Part shown: positions 7,382 through 11,900 of the stretch, in pieces
Position numbering within the stretch: the stretch's first letter is position 1
Layout: each line of letters opens with the position of its first letter
From: Pseudomonadota bacterium
GTDB taxonomy: Bacteria; Pseudomonadota; Alphaproteobacteria; Rhizobiales; Kaistiaceae
NCBI GenBank assembly: GCA_023433185.1
Contig: JAEZEN010000635.1
Coordinates: 1-11,900, forward strand
Direction of reading: 5' to 3'
Length of the DNA stretch: 11,900 bases
Position numbers and translations under genes: made by a program
The notes under the pieces: model-generated
Seen by the model: the letters and a program-made list of their open reading frames with translations, nothing else
Databases searched by the model: none
What the model was told of the DNA's origin: nothing

Positions 7382-7452
7382 GTGGTCCGACTCCCACATT
7401 CGCTACCCCTCGCATCCAGGTTCAGAGCGAATGTCGGAGTCACAGGGACCAC
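7382..7452. repeat. Large imperfect hairpin 1 (23 bp of stem, 21-nt loop)
   Basis: The left arm at 7389-7404 pairs with 7426-7441 (15 of 16 positions, one C-C mismatch). After a 4-nt bulge, GTGGTCC (7382-7388) pairs with GGACCAC (7446-7452). The loop is 7405-7425 and contains CCCCT and CCAGG. A T5 run follows at 7466-7470 on the plus strand, 13 nt after the stem, which is too far for a normal intrinsic terminator. Confidence 0.75.
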
Positions 7453-7480
7453 TGGCAACTATCTGTTTTTACTGAGTACT

Positions 7481-7536
7481 TGAACTTGACATTTGAGTGC
7501 GAGCCCCTGCCAGGCGGGACTCAAGTGTCAAGTTCG
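7481..7536. repeat. Large imperfect hairpin 2 (18 bp of stem, 20-nt loop)
   Basis: The arms at 7481-7498 and 7519-7536 pair over 18 positions, with two of them G-T. The loop at 7499-7518 again contains CCCCT and CCAGG. The left arm holds the tandem ACTTGA-ACTTGA and a TTGACA. It starts 28 nt after hairpin 1 ends, has almost the same stem-loop geometry, and lies in the AT-rich part of the gap. No adjacent T-run makes it a classical terminator. Confidence 0.75.
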
Positions 7537-7558
7537 TTCCACTAAGGGGGGCCTGGAC

Positions 7559-7591
7559 GAAGTTCCGCCGGCCTTGCGACCGGCGGACTTC
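7559..7591 (-). terminator. Probable terminator of the repeat-protein gene
   Basis: GAAG plus CCGCCGG-type arms (7559-7571 with 7580-7591, one bulged base) form a 12-bp GC-rich stem with an 8-nt loop. It begins 19 nt after the stop codon of the secreted repeat protein on the minus strand. The downstream sequence is not a true T-run, so termination may be partial or factor-assisted. Confidence 0.5.
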
Positions 7592-7610
7592 TTGCGTGGA
7601 GCGGATAGGG

Positions 7611-8717
7611 TCAGCTGGCGTGGCGCAGCGCGACCGTCTGGTCTGCCGGGAGTTCCCGGACCGCCTGGGCCGCCTCCGCATTGCGGTCCCAAGGCGGGAA
7701 CTGGCTGGTGTCCGCGAACTGCTCGAGAACGAGGCGGTCGCTGTCGAGACGCACATATTCCAGCATGACGGCGACTTCGCCGTCGCCGTTGTCGACGATC
7801 ACAAATGGCCGGTCGCGGGTGTCCATGATCACGGCGCTGACGGTACCGATGCTGCCCATCTCCTCGTCGCCGACGAGCACCATCCCCTGAAGGGTCTGGA
7901 CCTCGACCGCGCTCTCGCCGGTCATGGCCTGCTGCTCATCGACGGCAGCCGGCTCGGATGCCGCTTGATCCTGGGCGGCCGGCGTGCCCGAAGCGCCCGG
8001 GTCGACCTGCGGCCCGGCCTGGTCGGCTGCCACCTGCCCCTGATCCGCCGCTTCCTCGAAGCGAATGTCGGCCTGATCCGCCTGGGTCACCTCGACGTGG
8101 GCGTCCTCCGCCTCGTAGCGGATGATCGGCTCCGGTGTCGCGGCGGTGACCGTCTCGGCCACGGCACCCGTGTCCTCGTCCGGCGATCGCACGATGGAGA
8201 CTTCCGGCTCGGCCTGGTTGACGGACACCTGTGGCTCGGGCGTGTCGACGTTGATCTCGGGCGCCGGCATGCGGAACGTGATCTGCGGCGGCGGGATATC
8301 GATCGAAATGCGCGGCGCCGGCTGGTGAATGATCACCTCGGGCTGCCCCTGCTGGACGGAAACCTGCGATTGAGGCTGTTCGATCGTGATCTGCGGGGCG
8401 GCCTGCCGGACCTCGATGTTCGGAGCGCCGCCCTGGACGCTGATCTCGGCGCCTGAAGCGGTGCCGGCATTCGGATCGGCAACCTGCCCTGTTCCGGCGC
8501 CTTCCTGCGTCAGGGCCATCTCGCTCAGGATCGCCCGGCACGCCGCGGTGTTGTTGGTGGCCTGATACTCCTCGACCTGAGCGCTGCTGACCGCCGAATC
8601 CTGCGGAAGCGCCTGCAGCAGTTGCCCGCAGGGGTCGTCCGCGACAGTCTGCGCGTGACCGATCGCAGGGACGAACGCAGTCGATGCGAGCAGGCTTACG
8701 ACGTATCTGAGTTTCAT
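7611..8717 (-). CDS. Secreted protein with nine-residue repeats and a PRC-barrel-like C-terminal region
   Basis: I do not recognise a named gene. The 368-residue product has a Sec signal peptide (hydrophobic core about 5-18, likely cleavage after 'HAQ', 21-23). A short N-terminal domain (28-70) holds its only two cysteines, C30 and C60, which could form a disulfide. Residues 89-178 are ten tandem 9-residue units with P at position 2 in most, I/V at positions 4 and 6, and Q/P-rich ends. An acidic, A/Q-rich low-complexity linker (180-270) follows. Residues 273-330 ('LVGDEEMGSIGTVSAVIMD', 'VIVDNGDGEVAVML') resemble a PRC-barrel fold. The ATG at 8717 has GAGGAG at 8728-8733, 10 nt upstream; the longer frame would bury the signal peptide. 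An EcfG-like promoter lies 41 nt further up. An envelope or periplasmic stress role is inferred. The PRC call is moderate. Confidence 0.75.
   Translation of the reverse strand: MKLRYVVSLLASTAFVPAIGHAQTVADDPCGQLLQALPQDSAVSSAQVEEYQATNNTAACRAILSEMALTQEGAGTGQVADPNAGTASGAEISVQGGAPNIEVRQAAPQITIEQPQSQVSVQQGQPEVIIHQPAPRISIDIPPPQITFRMPAPEINVDTPEPQVSVNQAEPEVSIVRSPDEDTGAVAETVTAATPEPIIRYEAEDAHVEVTQADQADIRFEEAADQGQVAADQAGPQVDPGASGTPAAQDQAASEPAAVDEQQAMTGESAVEVQTLQGMVLVGDEEMGSIGTVSAVIMDTRDRPFVIVDNGDGEVAVMLEYVRLDSDRLVLEQFADTSQFPPWDRNAEAAQAVRELPADQTVALRHAS
8184..8453 (-). repeat. Ten 27-bp coding repeats (9-residue period)
   Basis: Codons 89-178 of the secreted protein fall into ten units of exactly nine residues without gaps. 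The pattern is roughly x-P-x-(I/V)-x-(I/V)-x-x-P/A; examples are APQITIEQP and EPQVSVNQA. The alternating hydrophobic positions suggest short beta-strands, perhaps stacked. The DNA copies have diverged, so the period is clearer in protein than in nucleotides. Confidence 0.8.
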
Positions 8718-9026
8718 CCTCGGTTCTCTCCTCTGAGTTGGCTTCCCCTTCGTCGGGAACACGAGGCGCACGGCAAGGTTCCGAGGGCGGGGAGAGGCGC
8801 GCATCCGAGCGGCGGTTCGACCGGCCATCGGAAACGCGCGTGCATGTCGGCCCCGGCGGCGATAGTCTCCCGCGGCTGCCGTCCGGGCGGGCCGGCCTGC
8901 GGATCGGCGGGCAGGTCAATGTCGGGCCTCGGCCGGAGCCCGCTCCACCGCTTCCGATGCGGACCGGGCGGGGCGATCATCCCCCCGGGGCGCGTGACCC
9001 TTGGTTTGTCGCAGGAGAAGTCTTCC
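8718..9026. other. 309-bp divergent intergenic region
   Basis: Apart from the ribosome site of the secreted protein gene (8728-8733), the EcfG-like dyad (8756-8782) and the SDR ribosome site (AGGAGA, 9013-9018), I see no supported feature. It is very GC-rich. No RNA gene, no small open frame with family resemblance and no clear sigma-70 promoter for the SDR gene is visible. Confidence 0.5.
8758..8782 (-). promoter_or_regulatory. EcfG-like (general stress sigma factor) promoter of the secreted repeat protein
   Basis: On the minus strand GGAAC (8782-8778, in GGAACC) is followed by 16 nt and TGTT (8761-8758). The alphaproteobacterial EcfG consensus is GGAAC-N16/17-CGTT, so only one base differs. 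The -10 ends 41 nt before the ATG at 8717, the same distance as at the better EcfG site at 10319-10343. The site is part of a dyad, GGAAC-N17-GTTCC (8756-8782), so the plus strand reads GGAAC-N16-GGTT toward the SDR gene. Confidence 0.5.
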
Positions 9027-9800
9027 ATGTATCTCGAGAAGCAGCGCCTTGACGGTCGTCTGGCATTCGTCACGGGCGGTGGCCGGGGCATCGGCCTGGC
9101 GACGGCGGAGGCGATGCTCGAATCCGGGGCGCGCGCCGTCATCTCCGACATCGACCCGCAGGTGCTCGCCGAGGGCCAGTCCTACCTCAAGGCGCGCGGC
9201 CACGACGTCGACGGCATGATCCTCGACGTCGCCCGACCCGACGATGTCGACCGAGTGGCCGAGACGGTCGCGGGCAGGCACGGCACCGTCGACATCCTCA
9301 TCGCCAATGCCGGCATCGCGTGGCCCGATACCGGTGCCGAGGAGATGACCAACGATGTCTGGCTCAAGGTCGTCGACATCGACCTCAACGGCTGCTTCTG
9401 GAGTTGCCGGGCTTTCGCGCGGGGCATGCTCGCAGCCGGTCGCGGCGCGATCGTGACGGTCGGCTCGATGTCGGGCATCATCTCCAACAACCCGCAGCGG
9501 CAGGCGCACTACAACGCCGCCAAGGCGGGGGTGCACCAGATGACCCGGTCGATGGCCGGCGAGTGGGCGGAGCGCGGGGTACGGGTCAATTGCGTCGCCC
9601 CGACCTATGTCGACACGGCGATGTCGCGCGACGGCTTCACCGATCCGGACCGGATGCCGATATGGATGCAGTTCACGCCGATGAAGCGCGCGGCGAAGGC
9701 CGACGAGATCGCCTCGGTGATCCTGTTCCTGGCCAGCGACGCATCGTCCGCCATGACCGGCAGCATCGTGGTCGTCGATTGCGGCTATACGATCTGGTAG
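9027..9800 (+). CDS. SDR-family NAD(P)-dependent oxidoreductase
   Basis: A classical short-chain dehydrogenase of 257 residues. It has the coenzyme motif T16-G-G-G-R-G-I-G23, an acidic residue at the end of the second strand (D41), which favours NAD over NADP, and N94-A-G96. Catalytic residues are N121, S149, Y162 and K166 (Y-x-x-x-K). The 'SMSG...Y.AAKAGVHQMTRSMAGEWA' region resembles polyol dehydrogenases such as galactitol/threitol types and 2-keto-3-deoxy sugar acid dehydrogenases. The exact substrate cannot be read. The ATG at 9027 follows AGGAGA at 9013-9018 by 8 nt; the longer open frame upstream is GC-driven. It stands alone on the plus strand, convergent with the 88-aa secreted protein gene. 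It may add an oxidation step to the sugar route encoded at 3493-7238 (inference). Confidence 0.87.
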   Translation: MYLEKQRLDGRLAFVTGGGRGIGLATAEAMLESGARAVISDIDPQVLAEGQSYLKARGHDVDGMILDVARPDDVDRVAETVAGRHGTVDILIANAGIAWPDTGAEEMTNDVWLKVVDIDLNGCFWSCRAFARGMLAAGRGAIVTVGSMSGIISNNPQRQAHYNAAKAGVHQMTRSMAGEWAERGVRVNCVAPTYVDTAMSRDGFTDPDRMPIWMQFTPMKRAAKADEIASVILFLASDASSAMTGSIVVVDCGYTIW

Positions 9801-9964
9801 CGGGCCGACCCTCTGGCGGGTGTCGCCCCTTCGGATCGGTCCTGGCGCGGGGTGGGATTCGGTCGGAGGTATGGGATGATCGATCGCACGATCCCGCGCG
9901 GCGAGACGATGACGGTCCGGGCGGGTTCAGGCAGCGAAGACCCTACAGGGGGCATCGAAACGGG

Positions 9965-9993
9965 GCCGGGGAGGGGGCGACCTCCTTCCCGGC
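9965..9993. terminator. Strong hairpin between convergent SDR and small secreted protein genes
   Basis: Positions 9965-9977 pair with 9981-9993: 13 pairs, two of them G-T, closed by a 3-nt CGA loop. It begins 18 nt after the stop of the minus-strand small gene and lies 164 nt past the SDR stop. On the minus strand it is followed by CCCCGTTTCG, only a short T-run. It probably ends the small transcript and could also stop read-through from the SDR side. Confidence 0.55.
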
Positions 9994-10011
9994 TCTCCCG
10001 CTTCCGCAGTC

Positions 10012-10278
10012 CTAGTCCACCGCATCCGTGACCGCGTCCACGACCGCCTCGCCGGCATCCTTCACGGCCTCCCCGGCCCCCTTCACCACATCGGCGGCAT
10101 CCTCGACGATGTCCGGTGCTGGGGTGGTGGCGGTGGCGTCGATCTCGCACTTCTGAGGGCTGCCCGCCGGAGCGGTGTTGACCTGCCCCGAGGGGCACAC
10201 GTCGCTGTCGCTCTGGGCAAGGCCGGGCACGATCGTGAGGGCCATGACCGCCGCGGCCGTCAGTAGAAGTCGATGCAT
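10012..10278 (-). CDS. Small secreted protein of unknown function with alanine-rich amphipathic tail
   Basis: An 88-residue product I cannot assign to a named family. Residues 1-22 are a signal peptide (hydrophobic 3-20, likely cleavage after 'GLAQ'). The mature part has two cysteines, C28 and C44, which could pair. From about 56 to 88 the chain repeats D/E-A-(V/G)-x-x-A patterns ('DAADVVKGAGEAV', 'KDAGEAVVDAV') that would form an acidic amphipathic helix, as in small stress-linked envelope proteins. The ATG at 10278 is favoured by the signal peptide and by CGGAG at 10286-10290, 7 nt upstream; the longer frame adds a basic, non-family stretch. A perfect EcfG-type promoter lies 41 nt upstream, so stress-induced expression is likely (inference). 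Confidence 0.75.
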   Translation of the reverse strand: MHRLLLTAAAVMALTIVPGLAQSDSDVCPSGQVNTAPAGSPQKCEIDATATTPAPDIVEDAADVVKGAGEAVKDAGEAVVDAVTDAVD

Positions 10279-10318
10279 TGCACGTCTCCGTTTAGCGAGT
10301 GGCGAAAAGCCTGCCATC

Positions 10319-10343
10319 AACGGCGGGCGTCGTCGCCGGTTCC
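10319..10343 (-). promoter_or_regulatory. EcfG-type general stress promoter of the 88-aa secreted protein
   Basis: On the minus strand GGAAC (10343-10339) and CGTT (10322-10319) are separated by exactly 16 nt, a full match to the EcfG/SigT consensus of alphaproteobacteria. Transcription would start near 10312, giving a leader of about 34 nt with the CGGAG ribosome site in place. A 17-bp palindrome lies 9 nt further upstream. Confidence 0.75.
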
Positions 10344-10352
10344 CCGACGCCG

Positions 10353-10369
10353 GTTTCCTTAAAGGAAAC
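10353..10369. promoter_or_regulatory. Perfect 8+1+8 palindrome just upstream of the EcfG promoter
   Basis: GTTTCCTT-A-AAGGAAAC is a perfect dyad around one central base. The 1-nt centre makes an RNA hairpin unlikely, so a protein-binding operator fits better. It lies 9 nt upstream of the GGAAC element, a usual place for an activator, or for a repressor of another start. It is AT-rich against a GC-rich background, which makes chance less likely. Confidence 0.5.
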
Positions 10370-10502
10370 GGGGAGTCCGTGAGCCTGACGAAATCGGCCA
10401 CGGGGCTTCTCCGCGATTCGCGGACCCCGAGCGGTCACGCCGCCGCTCACGTCTGCGATACGCGATGGAGACGCTGCAAGTCGCTGGTTTTACTGGAGGG
10501 TC

Positions 10503-10578
<76 letters not shown>

Positions 10579-10594
10579 GAACCGGACGCGGGAC

Positions 10595-10623
10595 CTTTTA
10601 GAAGGCGCCGCCCGGCATGTCCA
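10595..10623 (-). promoter_or_regulatory. Sigma-70-like promoter of tRNA-Lys
   Basis: On the minus strand TGGACA (10623-10618) is 17 nt from TAAAAG (10600-10595): five of six -35 bases and four of six -10 bases match consensus, with ideal spacing. The -10 ends 16 nt before the mature tRNA. The stretch just after the -10 is very GC-rich (GTCCCGCGTCC), the kind of discriminator found on stringently controlled stable-RNA promoters. Confidence 0.65.
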
Positions 10624-10683
10624 GTGCCCGTTTCGTCGATTGCGGGGCCCGGCTTCGGTGCGCCCCGTTGATGTGGGGCCCGG

Positions 10684-11358
10684 TCAGGCCTTTGTCGAGC
10701 GCAGGATCTCGATGTGCTGGCCCTTGACGACGATCTTGCCCTCCTTGGCCAGGGACCGGAGCTGCTTGTTCACCGCCTCGCGGCTGGCGCCGAGCATCTG
10801 GGCGAGGGCGCCCTGGGTCAGTTCCATGTCGACGATGGAGACATCCTCCTCGACGCGTCCGTGGATCACCGCCAGATGGCGCAGCAGCACCAGGAGGCGG
10901 TGGCGCAGATCGTGGAAGATCGCCTGGTCGACCTGCGCGTTGGCCGCCCGGAGGCGCTCGCAGAGCATCAGGATGATGGATCGGGCCAGTTTCGGCGACG
11001 TGTCGAGGAGCGCCATGAACGGCTCGCGCGGCACGAAGATCAGCTTCGTATCGGTCAGCGCCGCGGCGCCGGCGCTGCGCTGCAGGCCGTCGAGCAGACC
11101 CATCTCGCCGATCACCTCGCCGTCCTCCAGGAGATTGATCGTCGCCTCGCGGGTGTCGTTGGCGGTGAGGTAGATGCGAACGATTCCCGAAACGATGATG
11201 TAGAGGCCGTCGGATTCGTCGCCCTGCTCGAACAGGCCGTGACCGGCGGCGAGGCTCGATTCGCGGGAAATGCCGGCAAGCCGCCGCAAATCCTCCGGGT
11301 CGAGGCCGCTGAAGATCATGGTTCTGGCAATGATCGGGGAAAGATCGGTACCGGCCAA
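10684..11358 (-). CDS. Crp/Fnr-family transcriptional regulator
   Basis: A 224-residue regulator of normal length. The cyclic-nucleotide-binding-like beta-roll spans about 13-120, with 'GEVIGEMGLLDGLQRSAGA' (80-98) matching the phosphate-binding cassette: G84-E85 and R94-S95-A96 are kept, so cyclic nucleotide binding is possible. The long C-helix runs about 122-148. The HTH_Crp domain is at about 150-215, with 'LTQGALAQMLGASREAVNKQL' as helix-turn-helix. There is no FNR-type cysteine cluster at the N-terminus. The start is taken as TTG at 11358, with GGGAGG 9 nt upstream (11368-11373); an ATG at 11319 has no ribosome site and would shorten the N-terminal helix. It is divergent from the IscU-like gene. 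Its targets are unknown. Confidence 0.88.
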   Translation of the reverse strand: MAGTDLSPIIARTMIFSGLDPEDLRRLAGISRESSLAAGHGLFEQGDESDGLYIIVSGIVRIYLTANDTREATINLLEDGEVIGEMGLLDGLQRSAGAAALTDTKLIFVPREPFMALLDTSPKLARSIILMLCERLRAANAQVDQAIFHDLRHRLLVLLRHLAVIHGRVEEDVSIVDMELTQGALAQMLGASREAVNKQLRSLAKEGKIVVKGQHIEILRSTKA

Positions 11359-11497
11359 CCGGGTGTGCCTCCCGCCAATTGTCAGTCAAATCGCTTGCGA
11401 GAGGCTCAGTTAGCATTTCGCAGCGCGGAAGGCGACCCCCGATGCGGGGGTGGCGCGCCATGGCGGAACCCGGCGGCAGGGACTATATGTCTACGCC
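11359..11497. promoter_or_regulatory. Divergent intergenic region with short dyads
   Basis: This 139-bp gap separates the Crp/Fnr regulator and the IscU-like gene. It holds the dyad TCGC-TT-GCGA (11391-11400), a 6-bp hairpin ACCCCC/GGGGGT with a 5-nt loop (11435-11451), and the perfect 10-bp palindrome TGGCGCGCCA (11451-11460). None matches a canonical Crp or Fnr box. No convincing promoter is seen on either strand. Confidence 0.35.
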
Positions 11498-11900
11498 ATG
11501 CTCGACGACATCTACAATCGCCGCATCCTCGAGTTCGCCGGGTCGATCCCGCGGATCGGCCGGCTTTCCGCCCCCGATGCCACCGCGACGGCGCATTCCC
11601 GTCTCTGCGGCTCGACGGTGACGGTGGACCTCGCGATGGACGGCGACGTCGTCACCGACTTCGCCCAGGACGTGAAGGCCTGTGCGCTCGGCCAGGCATC
11701 GTCTTCGATCATGGCTGCCAACGTGGTGGGAGCGACGGCCGACGAACTCCGCGCCGTGCGCGAGGCCATGCGTAAGATGCTGAAGGAAGGCGGGCCGCCG
11801 CCCGAAGGGCGCTTCGCCGATCTGCGCTTCCTCGAACCGGTGCGCGAATACAGGGCGCGCCACGCCTCGACCATGCTGACCTTCGACGCCGTGGTCGATG
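11498..11900 (+). CDS. IscU/NifU-N-like iron-sulfur scaffold homologue lacking third cysteine (partial)
   Basis: The first 134 residues are visible; the gene runs off the right edge, probably close to its end, since the family is about 130-150 residues. The fold signature is present: 'MLDDIYNRRILEFA' N-terminus, C37 in 'RLCGSTVTV', C62 in 'KACALGQASSSIMA', and a C-terminal strand region 'MLTFDAVVD'. In true scaffolds three cysteines and an aspartate after the first CG hold the cluster; here the aspartate is S39 and the third cysteine position is occupied by the 'RARHAST' segment, with H122 nearest. Such degenerate forms may bind a cluster differently or serve another role. The ribosome site is weak (AGGGA at 11478-11482, 15 nt upstream). 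It is divergent from the Crp/Fnr regulator. Confidence 0.78.
   Translation, partial: MLDDIYNRRILEFAGSIPRIGRLSAPDATATAHSRLCGSTVTVDLAMDGDVVTDFAQDVKACALGQASSSIMAANVVGATADELRAVREAMRKMLKEGGPPPEGRFADLRFLEPVREYRARHASTMLTFDAVVD

Larger units (their letters stand above)
7239..7610. other. 372-bp intergenic region with several inverted repeats
   Basis: No gene is supported here. Running leftward-to-rightward it holds a short leader hairpin, a perfect 12-bp palindrome, two long imperfect hairpins and a terminator-like hairpin, each listed separately. The part from 7441 to 7500 has 26 G/C in 60 bases, far below the surrounding sequence. The short open frames across it have no family resemblance and are interrupted by the palindromes. 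Confidence 0.6.

Noticed and set aside
7486..7514. TTGACA in hairpin 2 as a sigma-70 -35 element
   Set aside because: The position 17 nt downstream reads GCCAGG-like sequence with no -10 resemblance, and the hexamer is part of the palindrome arm.
7426..8071. 12-bp identity AGCGAATGTCGG at 7426 and in the repeat-protein gene near 8060
   Set aside because: A few 12-mer matches are expected by chance in a window of this size, and the copies share no flanking similarity.
7497..8456. 319-aa plus-strand frame across hairpin 2 and opposite the repeat protein
   Set aside because: It crosses a palindrome and a terminator-like stem, and its apparent repeats (R-D-L-R-x patterns) are the antisense image of the nine-residue repeats.
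8756..8780. Plus-strand EcfG promoter (GGAAC-N16-GGTT) driving the SDR gene
   Set aside because: The match is one base off and lies about 245 bp from the SDR start; the minus-strand reading fits better, so the plus direction is kept only as a possibility.
10644..10683. GGGGCCCGG repeated at 10644-10652 and 10675-10683 as a terminator of the Crp/Fnr gene
   Set aside because: The self-complementary GGGCCC cores can pair, but the loop is long and no T-run follows; in GC-rich DNA this is weak evidence.

Overview
The window looks like chromosome from a GC-rich alphaproteobacterium, probably Hyphomicrobiales/Rhodospirillales-like; the order is a guess. Three things point that way: codon use strongly biased to G/C in third positions, a tRNA-Lys(CTT) of alphaproteobacterial type, and a textbook EcfG-type general-stress promoter (GGAAC-N16-CGTT). 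I see no transposase, phage gene or CRISPR array. All coordinates were worked out by hand.

Layout. (1) 1-2355, minus strand: a solute-binding protein (330 aa), a non-heme iron 2-oxoglutarate-type oxygenase and a second, Tat-type solute-binding protein that runs off the left edge, probably one transcription unit. A LysR regulator (2557-3492, plus) is divergent from it across about 200 bp. (2) 3493-7238, minus strand: aldo/keto reductase, then enolase-superfamily sugar-acid dehydratase-like enzyme, then FAD-linked oxidase. This reads as a catabolic set for a sugar or sugar acid. (3) 7239-7610: an intergenic island, partly AT-rich, with a perfect 12-bp palindrome, two large imperfect hairpins in tandem and a terminator-like hairpin. 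(4) 7611-8717, minus: a secreted protein with ten 9-residue repeats and a PRC-barrel-like C-terminal region. (5) 9027-9800, plus: an SDR dehydrogenase. (6) 10012-10278, minus: an 88-aa secreted protein with an EcfG-type promoter and an adjacent 17-bp palindrome. (7) 10503-10578, minus: tRNA-Lys(CTT) with its own sigma-70-like promoter. (8) 10684-11358, minus: a Crp/Fnr-type regulator, divergent from an IscU/NifU-N-like protein (11498 to beyond the right edge) that lacks the third scaffold cysteine.

How it works together. The LysR gene probably controls uptake and oxidation of a small molecule through the two solute-binding proteins and the oxygenase. The AKR-dehydratase-FAD oxidase set, perhaps with the SDR, could form a non-phosphorylative sugar oxidation route (sugar to lactone/acid to 2-keto-3-deoxy acid to an oxidised product); the substrate cannot be read from sequence. 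The two secreted proteins of unknown function carry EcfG or EcfG-like promoters at exactly the same distance from their start codons, so they are candidate members of one envelope-stress or general-stress regulon. That shared promoter arrangement, the repeat protein and the tandem hairpins are the most interesting items here.
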